From NCBI RefSeq assembly GCF_028858725.1, contig NC_084763.1:55327152-55391151 (forward strand): a DNA stretch of 64,000 nucleotides. The letters run 5' to 3'. Each line of letters starts with the position of its first letter. Position 1 is the first letter of the stretch. Below the pieces are notes generated by a model. That model was not told where the DNA came from and did no database searches. It saw nothing but the letters and a program-made list of their open reading frames with translations. The stretch is from Colius striatus (Eukaryota > Chordata > Aves > Coliiformes > Coliidae). Shown here one piece after another: positions 1 through 11,806 of this stretch. Made by a program: the position numbers and the translations under genes.

Positions 1-1722
1 TGTTGTTCTTGGTGTTCTGTCTTGCTGCCTCAGGACTTATACCAAAATAAGTTCTTAAAATCCTAATGCACAATAGTAATACAACAGCCCTGCACCACTA
101 ATTTCTGTAGAAATAAAAGTAATAGTTTTAAGTATATATGAAAAGGAGGTCATGCTGTATTTTCTGGGCAGCATGTGAACAAATGAGTTGCACTTGGAGC
201 GTGAGCATCTTGTTAGCGGCCGCATTTCACTCGTACAAAAAGGGAGTCTGCAAAATATCATCTACTGCCTTGGGGAGTGGAGGAAGCTGAGGTGGGGGAC
301 TTCATACAGGAACAACAGAATTTCCAAAGATGAAGGCAAGAGTGAAAGAAAGGGAAAGTGAAAGTGGGAGAGAAGAGATAAGAGAGCTATGTGTTCATTT
401 AGGAGAATAAGGCGACTGTAAGTGAAGAAATTCAAGGAGTGGCTTGGTGGAGGCGTTGCACCATTGCTGAGTCTTTTCAACACAGTATTGCATTTAAGTC
501 ATAGTTATTGAAGAAAGACAGCAGCTGCTGCTTTAGAGCATGAGGCAGAGGAATTATTGGAGGGGCAGAAAAATATTTGTAGATGTAAAGCTTTCCAGAG
601 AGACTGTCTTGCACAAGCCATTCCACTTTATGTAACAAAAGCCTTGTGACACAATGCATGGTTTGGTCATAGGAGTGCCCTGGAGTGGACAAATATTGTA
701 CATCTGGAAATATTTAAACAAGTAATTAGTTACTGGAAAAATGGCAAATTACTCAAGGAAAATGCAATCTGTTGTGTTAGCTCCTGATTGCTTGTCTGCA
801 AGGCATGTGATTCTCCGGACTGCCTTAAACATCACATCTTTGCTCTCATAACCACCACCTATAGGGTGGTTATGTCACACAGGTAGTGTCAGGGCTGATC
901 AGCAGATATCACTAAGATCTGTGACACTTTTGCCCCTTGGGGAGAAAAGGCCAGTAAACTCACTCTTAGCACTTTGCATCCCACCTGGTCTTCCTGTGCT
1001 TTGAGGACAAAGATTGGTTTTGTGGGAGTTCCCCATCTTGATTAGACATCACCAGAGAAATCATGTGCCAGCTGGAACAATCTAACCTACTGGAGTTCAA
1101 AAGCTCTGACTATAACACAGCCCACCCTATTGTCTGCTTTTTTCCTGGGCCTCCATTGCCGTAGATTTCCCCTGTCCCTTTGCTACACAGATACACAGAT
1201 GTTTTGTGGTAGGGATGAGGGAGCACAGCCCGCTTCCAGCCTTTCTCTCTCCTCACTTTCTGGTGAAGTCTGGCTGCAGCAAGGCAGGGACCTTAGGGAG
1301 TTACCATGTCATGCTATCTGTTACTAACACATGATGTCTGATAGCACACACATACATGATTATGATGCTACTGTGAGGCTGCCATGTTTTACCCATCAAA
1401 AGGAATAACGCCCTGGTGATGTGCTGCCCAGCTGCAAGTGGGTCATAGGTGGAAAATAGATGCCTTGGCAGCTGGAGTTAGCAGCAGGGCAATAATTCAG
1501 GGCTTGGTTTGACTTGTGGCAGAATCTGTAGCGTCTCTAAAGAGTAACTACCTGAAATGGAGAACCACAGGCCAAGACAAGAGGTTGGACTTGGCACCAA
1601 AGTGTCAGGGGTTAGCGCTGAGCCTCGTGTCTTTTCAGTCATTGGTGTGCTAGCGTGTTCTAACTGCTGCCTCCTGCGGAAGCATTTTGGACGATAATCG
1701 CTGTGGTTGTTTGTCATTACAG
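1..1722 (+). other. FAM171A1: FAM171A1 intron 1 (3' part)
   Basis: This AT-rich non-coding stretch ends in a normal acceptor (TTTGTCATTACAG) at 1722. I see no repeat family, RNA gene or coding potential in it; the short open frames on both strands have no family resemblance. Confidence 0.8.
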
Positions 1723-1950
1723 AAGTAACGCTGAAGGTCCATGTAAGCGATGCCAGCACACATCAGCCAGTAACTGAAGCCTTCATTGAGATTTTTACCA
1801 ACCAGATCTCCATTGCATCTGGAACCTCAGGAGCAGATGGCACTGCCTTCCTCAAGTTTCAGTATAAGTTGGGCAATCAGCTGATAGTGACTGCTAGTAA
1901 ACATGCATATGTGCCAAATTCTGCACCATGGAAACCTGTAAGATTGCCTG
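1723..1950 (+). CDS. FAM171A1: FAM171A1 exon 2
   Basis: This 228-nt exon encodes the start of the mature ectodomain, reading [13 protein letters not shown] and later [20 protein letters not shown], which is the hallmark conserved block of the FAM171 family. It begins with the last two bases of a split codon and ends with the first base of the next (phase 1 to phase 1), so it is exactly 76 codons long and could be skipped without a frameshift. The acceptor is CATTACAG and the donor GTAAGAGA. The ectodomain has a beta-sandwich-like, transthyretin/carboxypeptidase-regulatory-like sequence character (inference). No breaks are seen. Confidence 0.95.
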
Positions 1951-3159
1951 GTAAGAGACCTTTATTTTTGTTCTGAGGTAAGATTTTGCATCTAAAGGAA
2001 GTTACACAGTTTTGTATGATGTGTTTTAATGCTTGCAATTCTGAGTGGGAGGAAGAACATCTGTGCATTTCATCTTCCTCAGCTGAACTGTGGCACCAGG
2101 GCTGTGCAGAGATTCACTTTCCTCCTGACTGTCCTCGGTACAGTGCTGCGTCAGTTTTCAAACAACTGTTGGTGCTCTTACAGCTCCACAGAAAATAACA
2201 AATCTATTCCAGATCTTTTTCTTTATGGCAACTCCGTTTCCAAGTGCTTTGTTTCAGCTGCTGTGTTGTACGCATTCGTTTCTCTCGCGAGGTGTAGCGA
2301 CAACTGTTGCACTGCAGGCTGTAGTGAACAAAAATGTTGTGGCCTTTCCGTTCTTGGTGGTGTCCATGGGACAGTTTTAATTGCAGTTGTGTTATACTGA
2401 TGTTTTTTGTAACTTAATTATCATGGTTTGTTTCTTCTGCAGGCAAACAAATATACCCACACTTGCATGTTAGTTTTTGTCAGAATGCTTCAAAATGTTA
2501 TGAGAAGTGAGACACTTTACATTAGTTGTACAAGAGGGGAAACTGAGTCATAGGGACTATGTCTATACTGCTAAATAGAACAGATTGGAGGTGGCTTGAA
2601 ACATAGCATCTAGGTGAAGGTCATATGCCCAGTTTTCATCTTCAATCCCAAGCCACAGTTAGGGTCCAAGTAGTTTGGGAAAGGCCTCAGGCTTGTATTA
2701 TACCCAAATCACACTTAATTATCACCTCAGATTTTATCATTAGACCAGGCCAAAGCCATGCCAGCTTTTAAGTGCACTGATATTTAAACAATATAAATGA
2801 TCCCAGCACTCAATCCCATGCCTTTGCTCCATTTTGTTTATTAATATCAACATAGCCAGAGGGACTGTGTGACTTGCTGCAAGGTCAAGCAGTGAATGTA
2901 TTTTCAGTTGGAGAAAGGAGCTTGAATCTCTTTAAGCAGAGAATTGTGCTTTAGGCATTTCAACATGCTGTTTACTTATCTGCATTTGCTGGCTTCAGAT
3001 AAGATAGACTGACTTCTTCCACATTTCCTCTACTTTATTCTGACACATTTCCCAACTACTTAATGGACCTATTGTGAAGGCTCTTAGGTGCATAGTGAAA
3101 GAAAAAGAAACAACTCAAATGAGCTTCAAATAAATAAAAAGGAACATTTATTTACAGGA

Positions 3160-3312
3160 ACACTAGTCAAAGATTGGAACAGGTTGTCTAGAAGGCTGTG
3201 AAATCTCCATCTTTAAAAGAGACTCAAAACAACCAGACACACCCCTCCATGGTTGAAGCAGGCTGTCAGTCTCCAGAGATCCCTTCCAACTGCAATTGTT
3301 CTGTGACTCTCT
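3160..3312 (+). mobile_element. CR1 LINE 3' fragment, degraded
   Basis: The stretch starts with a match to the CR1 segment GATTGGAACAGGTTGTC, continues with GAAATCTCCATCTTTAAA, and ends with CCAGAGATCCCTTCCAACTG and CTGTGACTCT, which is the CR1 3' end in sense orientation. The middle has deletions relative to other copies in this window, and divergence is high, so this is an old insertion. Confidence 0.75.
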
Positions 3313-5514
3313 TTAGAAACTTCCTTGACTCTGATGAAATGCAGCTTCTCAGCACACTTCATGTACTTCCTTCAGACACAACCATATTTGATTCAAGCAT
3401 CCAGCAACCTTTTCTCACCTGAACTTTTTCTTGCCCCGTGTCTCGCATCTTTCCGACTCATACCCAAGATCCTTTGAATGTGACCTACTCTTCTTCTGTG
3501 GCCTGGAATTTGTTTGGTTAGGTTTTTTGCTTGTTGCTTTTTCTTAAATATTGATTTTGAGGGAAGGGAATCAAACATGGCATTATTGTTTTTGTAAGTC
3601 ATTGAAGTTTAAAGAGCAGTAATTGTATACAGTTTCCACAAAATCTTTCCTTCCATGGCTGAAATTGGAGCTTAGCTCAGAAAATAGATGCCTTTCACCT
3701 TTGATCCTCCTCCACTGAAACTGATAGATAGCTTGCCATTGATTTAATTGGGAGTAGAGTCCTTTCTTCTGCTTTCTCTACCTCGAACTTAATCCTTTCT
3801 TTAGTGAAGAAACAAGTTACAACTTGATACACCCCATGTAGATTTAATAGGGTGGTTCTTTGAATTACACCTTAAAAGGGCCATGATATAAGAGCTCAGG
3901 CTCCAGATACTTAGGCTGTTCTTTTTTGTATTGACTAAGATCCCTATACAGTCTTTAATAAACTTTCCAATAGCTGTTCATGTTGAAATGTCTGTCGAGC
4001 TTGTAACCATCACAGTACAGAAGTTTTGAAAGCCAGGGAAGTTTTGTTGTTATTTTTAATGCAGACTGAATGATGGGAAACAAGCACAGTATTTAAATCT
4101 TGACTCTGCAACGTGCAGTCAGGGCACATAAGTACAGCAGGATCCTTAGTTTCCAAAAATGCCTTTAAGCAATACTAGTAGTTGTCACCCCAGAGAGCAG
4201 CTGCACCATTCTGAACCACCCACCACAGTGGTTGAAGCTGGTGTGCCATCCTGTGTGCTGTGCTAAATAAACTGTGGACATGGTTTTTTTCAAACATGGA
4301 AATGATAACCACGAGCAGGGAGTAAGTCTGAGAGCTATGGGGTGGTGGTGTTTAAAGTGCTATAGAAGGACTTTGCCAAAGGATTGGGATTCTTCCATCA
4401 CAGCCAACGTGTGTCAATTATAATCTTACACTGAAAAGCTGTGCAGCCACTGAACTTGTGATAGTATTGTGGTATCTTTAAGGAGGAAGCACCCAGGGCT
4501 TTGTGTTCTCATAATTCAGCAAAAATGACCTTTTTTTATGTTAACAAAATCTACTGTCTCTTTACCACTTGAGCAGGAGGATTATTTATTCACGTAGTGA
4601 TAAATGTTAGGAGGGAAAGATTAAGATCTCTTTTTTTCCATTAAACTATTTATCAGCAGAGCCATGACTGGACTTATTAACAGTTCATTCATTTAACATC
4701 ACTCGAGTTGTTGAACTGTTTGTGATGGAAGATGTGCTCATCTGTCTACTCTTAGCTACACATAGATATTTTTTTCTTTCTTTATAAGTAATTTAGAAGA
4801 AGAAGATTTGTGTCTGTTAGTCCATATTTAAGAAGGCATTTTCGAAGCTGTGTGTGCAATGAAGAGAGGAAAATTGCCGAGGCAGCACTGCTCAAACTGT
4901 CTGGTAGGGTCAATCAAAGCAAAGCATGGTATTCACTGTGGTGAAATGCAGTTTCTAAAAGCAGAGGATGCTCATGGTATTTCTGGGAGAGGATTGCTCA
5001 TCTGAAAAGCAGTGACTTTGCAGAAGGTATGTGAGTCATAGTGGATGAATGGTTGAAAATAACCTCCCGATGCAGCACTGCAAGAAGGCAGAATAATCAG
5101 ATCTTTAGCTGTAAAATAAGGTGGAGACTGGGAAGGCAGAGTGAAGTATTTCAGAACTTGTCCTTGGTGTGGCCACTCAGGGAAATGTGTGTCCAGCTCT
5201 GGATCTGTGCTTCAAGGAAAATGTTTAGAACTGCAGGGTTAAAATATTGGAAAAGATGACTTGCAGGGAAACTCTTAGAAGTACTTACTTGATTTTGTTT
5301 ACCAGAAAGGAGGTTCGTGGGATAATTTGATCTCAGTCCATCAGTACCTGCATAGAGAACAGGAAATGAGTAACAGAGAATTCTTCTGTTTAGCAGGCAT
5401 GTAGAAAGAGAAGATCAAATGGCTGGAAGTCTAACCTCAATAAATTTTGATAGGTAAAAAGGCACATAGTTTAGCTGCCCTCATGATTATTTACTAGCAC
5501 ATTGACACTGTAGT

Positions 5515-5670
5515 GTGTTCTTCACCACTGGACACCTTTAAAAGAAAACTGGATAGTTTTTCTACAATGTGTTTTGTAGTTTAAGCCCAGCTATTGGATC
5601 TGAAGCAGTAATTAGCTCAGGGAAGGCGGTAGTTATACAGGAGTTAGACTCGGTCATCCTTCTCGCCTTA
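5515..5670 (+). mobile_element. Possible ancient CR1/L3-like remnant
   Basis: The text TCACCACTGGACACCTTTAAAAG followed by ACTGGATAG and, about 100 nt later, GTTAGACTCGGTCATCCTT resembles the layout of very old CR1/L3 3' regions. The similarity is short and could be coincidence; a profile search would decide. Confidence 0.3.
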
Positions 5671-6199
5671 AAAACTATGACTTTCTGCCTTTGTCATGCT
5701 GAGAAAAGATTGTGCAGAAAAGCCCAAGGGAAGTTTAGAGGTTATATATGCATTATAGTCTGGCATATATGAAAGAAGATGTTGGCATGGTTTATTGTAT
5801 TGAGCTCCCCAGGGTGTCTAAATTGTATTAGCTTTCTTCATACAAATTAAATTACTGGAGTAAAGACAAACAGAGTTTGTAATTGTGTGGCCTTAGTGCT
5901 ACTCACACAAAGCTTGCTTACTTACATTGCCTGATGTGTAGATCTCTTTTACATGTCGAGCCTTCAAAAGAAAATTCTTACTTCAAAGCCATCACTTTTG
6001 GTTTTGAAGTGTTCATGTATGTTGTTAAGACCATCTTTTGGGTGGTACTTCTTGTCACTGTGTTTTTTTCCTAGTTTCTTCTTTCCCCTTTACTTCTCTC
6101 AAAGCCTAGAAGTTCTGATCTTTAAAAAGAGAATGTAATTCTTAAAACAGAAATAGTGTACAGTGTCTCTATTTGTAGCTAACATCTCTATGGCTCTTG

Positions 6200-6262
6200 G
6201 ATTAATACAGAGTGAATACAGTTATACAGTATTAATACGATTAATAGAGTAATACAGTTAAT
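6200..6262. repeat. Imperfect AATACAGT-type direct repeats
   Basis: TTAATACAG, GAATACAGTTATACAGTATTAATAC and GTAATACAGTTAAT recur within about 60 nt. This is a degenerate AT-rich tandem array with no coding content. Confidence 0.5.
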
Positions 6263-7092
6263 TTAGAGGAAATTTATGAAGCTCAAGAAAATCAGGAGAG
6301 CTTGTGCTGTTCTTCTATGAATTACTCAGTGCTGGAGATGTTGTCATCAGCTTGTGGTCATTTCAGAGTGTGATGACATTTCCAGGTACAAATGTGAGAT
6401 ACTGCCTAGCTACCAAAAATGACTATTCTGCATTAATCTCCTGTCCCACTATCTTTGAAAGCCATGCATAGGCTGCAGGCAGGTCTACTTCTTACTGTCC
6501 TCATGGGTTGGGGAGTCAGGTGTTCTAATTCCATACATTATTTCTAGTCTTCTGGGTGTGAAGAACTTGACATGAAATTATATCAAGTTTCCTCTCCAAA
6601 GATGTGTGCACATAGGGACACAACCTCCTGTAAGGAATGTCAGTACCCAGTGACAGAGGAGGTCCTTGCAGGCAGATTTCTTGCAGCAGATAACATTTAT
6701 CTGTCCCCCTTTGCACCACTGTTAGAATACCAGTAGTTCTGCTATATAAAGCACCTCTATAGTGTAGGTGGTGACTCAGTAAGGACTAAGTGCTGTATTT
6801 TAAAGCAAATTATTCAGGCTTATTCATCATACTTTGCCTTTCTGTATAACTTCTTATGTAAGCAACTCAAAGTATTTAAAACTTTAAGTTTCATTAAAAT
6901 CTTTCCAAGGTAAGAAGTAGAGCTGTTTCACAGAACAGTAATTCAGTCAGGCAGAGTTAGTGTTTCAGTCCTCTTTATGTAACAACAAGTCTTTCTGTGG
7001 AGCTGGGAATTACAACCCCAAACTCTGCTTTACGTTGCACTCTACTTTGAGCTACCATGCAGGAGTCAAAGCATAGAATGTGTTGTTTAGTT

Positions 7093-7157
7093 GAATAATA
7101 AATAATGAATAATTTATTTATTTAATAAATAGGGTTTATTTAATGAATAATAAACCC
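7093..7157. repeat. AT-rich repeat with 9-bp hairpin
   Basis: Overlapping AATAAT/TTTATT words end in a perfect inverted repeat: GGGTTTATT at 7132-7140 and AATAAACCC at 7149-7157, with an 8-nt loop. It lies 180 nt upstream of FAM171A1 exon 3. No function can be assigned. Confidence 0.6.
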
Positions 7158-7336
7158 TGGCAAATTAACTGTTTGGTTTAGAAAATGCATGTGGTTTCCA
7201 TCACTTATACAGTATGATTTTAATAGTTTGGGTGGCCTGCTTTTGCAGAAATGTAGTAGAAAGTAGATGCTGTTGTTGTTGGGTTGTGTTTATAAGATTT
7301 CAAATATATCCCACTTAAACCACTTCTCTCTCACAG

Positions 7337-7429
7337 TGTTTTCTTCACTGAGTCTCGGCCTTCTTCCCGAACGCTCAGCTACTCTAATGGTCTATGATGA
7401 TGTAGTCCAGATCGTCTCAGGATTTCAAG
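7337..7429 (+). CDS. FAM171A1: FAM171A1 exon 3
   Basis: This 93-nt exon completes a split valine codon and encodes [20 protein letters not shown] followed by [11 protein letters not shown], a near-invariant stretch of FAM171A1. It runs from phase 1 to phase 1 (31 codons). The acceptor is CTCTCTCACAG and the donor GTATGCTG. It joins exon 2 upstream and exon 4 downstream without disturbing the frame. Confidence 0.95.
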
Positions 7430-10400
7430 GTATGCTGGTTTTTCAAGGTTGGAATTGATATTTGAGTGACACTAAACAAAAAGCCTGACGGCCCAATACG
7501 TTCTGAATTTGGTCCTGTGGATGAGACTGCTATTTCCCAGGAGTTCTGAGTTCCCTGAGGAATGCTTCTCTGTGAGAAGGATTTACCAAACTGATTAATA
7601 GTTAAATTCATCTCTAACTGCTGTGACTGGGGAATTTGAGTTACTTGGTACTAAAGTTTGGGCTTTACTGTGCCATTTGAGAGCTAGAGATTAAATTTCC
7701 TTCTTGGTTGGATGTTTTTTCACCTAACTTCATTTAACCATCCTTGCAGTCAACATTTGCTGATATTGTCTAAGAATTTTCTCTGTGTTTCTACTGCACA
7801 TACCTTAGAAATTTAGGATGTAGAACATTTGAGAATTTCTTGTATTCCTGAATTGCACAATAAGGAATAAAATGCTCATCTGACCTAACTTAGCCCAGTG
7901 GATGTGATAGCTGAGATAAGTCTGTTATCACCAAGATACCTTGATGAGGCAAAACAAGGGAACATCCTCGCTGTGGACACTCTTATTGTGCATAAATTGT
8001 GTCTTTTTCATGTGTTATATGTTTACCATGATTTTAAACTCTACAAGATAGTTAATAAACAGGGGGATTCTACCTTCATATTCCAAGATAACCTTGTTTT
8101 ATCTAAGGGAATATAATACAATTATACATTCCTGACTTTTTTTTACAGTAGAATAGGCTTTTCATTAATGATAGCACTAGATACAACTGGAGCTGAAAAA
8201 GCACTAAACAGTTTAGGTAGCTGATGAAGCACTCAGGAGGAGCTGCAGAACAGTAAAGCTGCCCTATGTATATTCTGCAATTGGAGAGCTGACATTATCT
8301 AATGGGGTAAATTAGATGGATGGTGAATGGTGTTAAACCACAAGGGATTCCATTAGACAGAACATGAAACGTTGTTTACCAACAGTATTCTACTTGCATG
8401 GTGTATTAAATACTCTTATTCTTATGCAAATGTGGTAATATTATGCAATTAACTCACAAAGAACAATCTTTTCATGTTTACAGCTTTGTTTCTTAAGAAA
8501 AAGGGGGATGTTAAAGGGCTGGAGGGACTTTTAGCAGCCAAGTGACACTCATATTTTCCACATAATCTTGCTCCCTTCACTGAATTGATCTGTGCCATTC
8601 CCAATACATTTGAATTAGAATAATATGACTGGTTCTTCTGGTACAGCAGAAAAAGAGGATAAAGGAAGAAAGTGATACCTGGAGTATTCTAAGTGTTGGA
8701 ATTTGAACTCTCTCAGTCTTGCCCAGTAACAAATATTTTATAGGACCAGCTTTACATTCCTTTTCTTGAAAATTCTCTTGTGATGAGGCCTAAATGAAAG
8801 ACAGCCTAGACATTGTACCAGTATTTGAATGGAGCCTCTCTCTATTCTCCATCCAAAATCCTTGTGACCTAGTTTTTCTCTGACTTCTCCAGTTCATTTC
8901 CCAGTAACTTTGCACTGCTTCAAAAGAGCCGATCAGGAGTTACCTTAGTGCAAAACCAAGTGCAAAACAGAACTCATTATTTGACTGGGAACACTGGTGT
9001 CTGAAGCACGGGTCAAAGGGAAAGAAAGGCCTGTCTAGTACAATAAGTTACCAGTTGCTTTTGAATAGTTAATCAAGCAAGCAACTTATGCAATTGAGAA
9101 GTTTGTGTGAGTTGATGCAGCCAGCTTCATTTTCGTGGTGGCATTACAATCCGCTGCTGTGCTCTGTCGGTAATTGCGGGGGACGGAGCTTGCCAGCCAC
9201 TGGGTCATTTCAGTTATTTCATACCATCACAGTGACAAGCTGAACTGCAGCATTCAGTGAGTGGGAGCTCTATGGGAGTACTCTCTATCTGCCTTTAACA
9301 TATGAGCAATCAGTGCATGAATTGATGGCACTTCAAATACTACTTCACATAGACTGAAGCTCTGGTGCTGGTGTGGTGCCTTGTGCTACGCATCCAACTG
9401 GGTTTGGGGAGGCCCAACTGTGGAGCTGATGGGAGAGTCAGGGCAAGTGGCAGGTTTCAGGTGAATACCAACATCAAGGAGTCTGTCAGTTAATCTAGAG
9501 TGTGAATTAATTACCCTGCACTGATTTATTGTATGCATATGCACTATGTACAGAGGAAGCTGTTTCTTCCACCTTAAAACTTGCATCCAAGTTGGTTGCT
9601 GAACACTTTGCCTTGCCTGATGGATTCAAGAAGCTTGGAGGTCCTACTTCAAATTTGGCAGTGCTACAAAGCAACCATTTTTTGCAAATAGAAAACCCCA
9701 GAGCCTTTGCATAAACTAGTGTGTTGCAGGCTCAACAACAGTTACTTTGTTTAATTCTTAATTAGTTCCGATCTTTGAAACTGTGATACTGGTCCTGAGC
9801 AACTTTGAAAAATTCATCTTAATGAGAGCTTTAGAAGCAAGAAAACCTCCAATTTTACATTGAAATGTTAGTGATAATCCTAATGCTGGTTTCTTTTTTG
9901 TGATTAGGGGTTTTTACCTATTGTGTTACTGTGGATGCTTATCAGTAGGGGCTGTAGGAGCCTGCTCAGCAGTGCAGTCAGAGGTTCCCGAGTGCTTCAG
10001 TAGATCTGTCTCTGAGGTACAGCACTACTATGGTATTGCTGTGCACTTGGGAGATAAGTCTTCCCTGAGTTCACTACAGGCAATTTATTTAGTCTTTTAT
10101 GTTGTTTTCCATTTAAGCCTAAACATTGAGTGAGGTTTCTTCCTGTTTCACACAGGTGTTGTTTAATGACTACCTTAAACACTTAAGGATGATGCCAGTC
10201 CTCTAAATACTTAAATGTTTCAGAAAATAAAGAAAGAAATGTGGTTGTATAGCTTTCTCTTGCAAAATTACCAAAGAAATGACAACTAAACAGTGACCAG
10301 CTCTTTGGAGATACTTGTCCACCTACATAGCAATTTTTGATGGCCAGTACAAAGTTTGTTCTGTGGATTTTTATGTTTTCTCATAGCTAGAGATCAGTGA

Positions 10401-11647
10401 GGGAATGTTTTCTCCTGCTAGAAAATAATGCAAGAAAAGATTCCAATCTCCTGGTTAATGGCATTAGGCAGTTATAAAGCTTAGGAGTTGTGAGTCAAGC
10501 TCTTTAATCTTTCCTGCAGTGAAGTTATGTATAACCTAGAAGTGCTGCCAGAGACTAACAGAGGAAAAGAAGCAAAACTGTTTTGAGTTGAGATCTCTGA
10601 ACTGCATAGTCAAATGTGCATTAAGGGTGAAAAAAAAAAACCTGCTTGCCTCTTGATTTTGTGCTGTGTGGGTTGTGTTCTGTGTGTATTCAAAATGAGC
10701 TCTGGTGAATACAATAGCTTTTGATTTAAAAATTGATTTACATATTGCACACACAAACTTGCAGATGGAGTCTTGCTGTGTGTTGCTAAACAGTGTTAAT
10801 GGTGAGCATCCATTGAAAAAGACTATTGAGTTCATAAACTGGGATTTAAATGAGACATGAAATGCCACAGCACATGAAACAGCCTTAAATCATATTGCAG
10901 CAAAGCCCCTACAGTTAACACCTAGTGAACTTGAAAAAAGCCACTAAAACTATCCAAGACAGAGGAAAAGAAGGAAATCTTGCATGCCAAGTGATCCAGT
11001 TCTGTTTAGATGTGTCCTTTGTGGGGGAAAATATGGAAGTTCTTTTCACTTCAGCTTTGTCAAGTGAGTCTTTTTATCCAGTGATTTAAACAAACAGTGA
11101 CTATTAGCTCAGTACTAGAGGTAGCTAACATGGCCAAAGCTTTGTGAAGAATAAAACACAACAATTATACAAGTTAATTGGGACCATAGGTAAAATTTGT
11201 CTCTTACTTTAAAAAGTATAAATTATCTTTATCTTGTTACTTCAGGAGAAACAGAACTGGATACTTCCCTAAGCTTTCACACGCCCTACCTCTGAACTCG
11301 GTTTCAGTTTCAGTTATATGCACTGAAAGAAGTATGTAGTGAAATTGGAGGTGATCTGGGGAAATAACAGTCAGAAAAGCTTCTGACATGAAGTGCCTTC
11401 ACAGTTTTGGTTTGTAATCCTTATGGAAAATAATGGCAACTGCAAAACAAATGTAAAAATGCTGTTTTTCCTCCTCTTTCGTAGTAGCCTACTGATGTCT
11501 CTGTGCTTCTCAAGCTATTCATAGAATCATAGAATGGTAATGATTTATATAATAGGGGAAAAAAAAACCTGTAAATGTGCTTCCATAAATATGAAGACCT
11601 AAATATTCTGCCCACCTTGGATATAAAGTCATTTTTAACTTTTCTAG
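7430..11647 (+). other. FAM171A1: FAM171A1 intron 3
   Basis: The only repeat I recognise is a short CR1 3'-terminal scrap near 11518-11540. A locally CpG-richer patch near 9120-9190 stands out from the AT-rich surroundings. No RNA gene or coding segment is seen. Confidence 0.75.
11518..11540 (-). mobile_element. CR1 3'-terminal scrap
   Basis: ATTCATAGAATCATAGAATGG is the reverse complement of the CR1 terminal octamer region. The adjoining GGTTGGAAGGGACC portion is missing, so only the extreme 3' tail remains, or this is a chance octamer repeat. It lies about 110 nt upstream of FAM171A1 exon 4. Confidence 0.5.
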
Positions 11648-11806
11648 GTGCACGGACTCAGCCACAAGTTCACTTTCAGAGAAGATCTGTGAAATTACCA
11701 GAGAACACTAGCTACAGTGATTTGACAGCATATCTGACAGCAGCCAGTTCACCCTGGGAAGTGGACAGTTTTCCTTTCTTGCAGGGATTAGATGGAAATG
11801 GAACAG
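11648..11806 (+). CDS. FAM171A1: FAM171A1 exon 4
   Basis: This 159-nt exon (53 codons, phase 1 to 1) continues the ectodomain with GARTQPQVHFQRRS, LPENTSYSDLTAYLTAASSP and EVDSFPFLQGLDGNGTG. It contains N-glycosylation sequons in ENTS and NGT, fitting an extracellular location. The acceptor is ACTTTTCTAG and the donor GTAACCCA. A read-through open frame beyond the donor to 11919 is intronic and unrelated to the family. Confidence 0.95.

Larger units (their letters stand above)
1951..7336 (+). other. FAM171A1: FAM171A1 intron 2
   Basis: This 5.4-kb intron contains a decayed CR1 at 3160-3312, a possible very old CR1/L3-like remnant near 5515-5670, an imperfect AATACAG repeat near 6205-6260 and an AT-rich hairpin region at 7093-7157. 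The rest shows nothing I can identify. The acceptor tract is CTTCTCTCTCACAG. Confidence 0.8.

Noticed and set aside
2029..2400. 123-codon open frame in FAM171A1 intron 2, cysteine-rich
   Set aside because: It looks like a secreted-type peptide only superficially; there is no signal peptide, conserved spacing or splice support.
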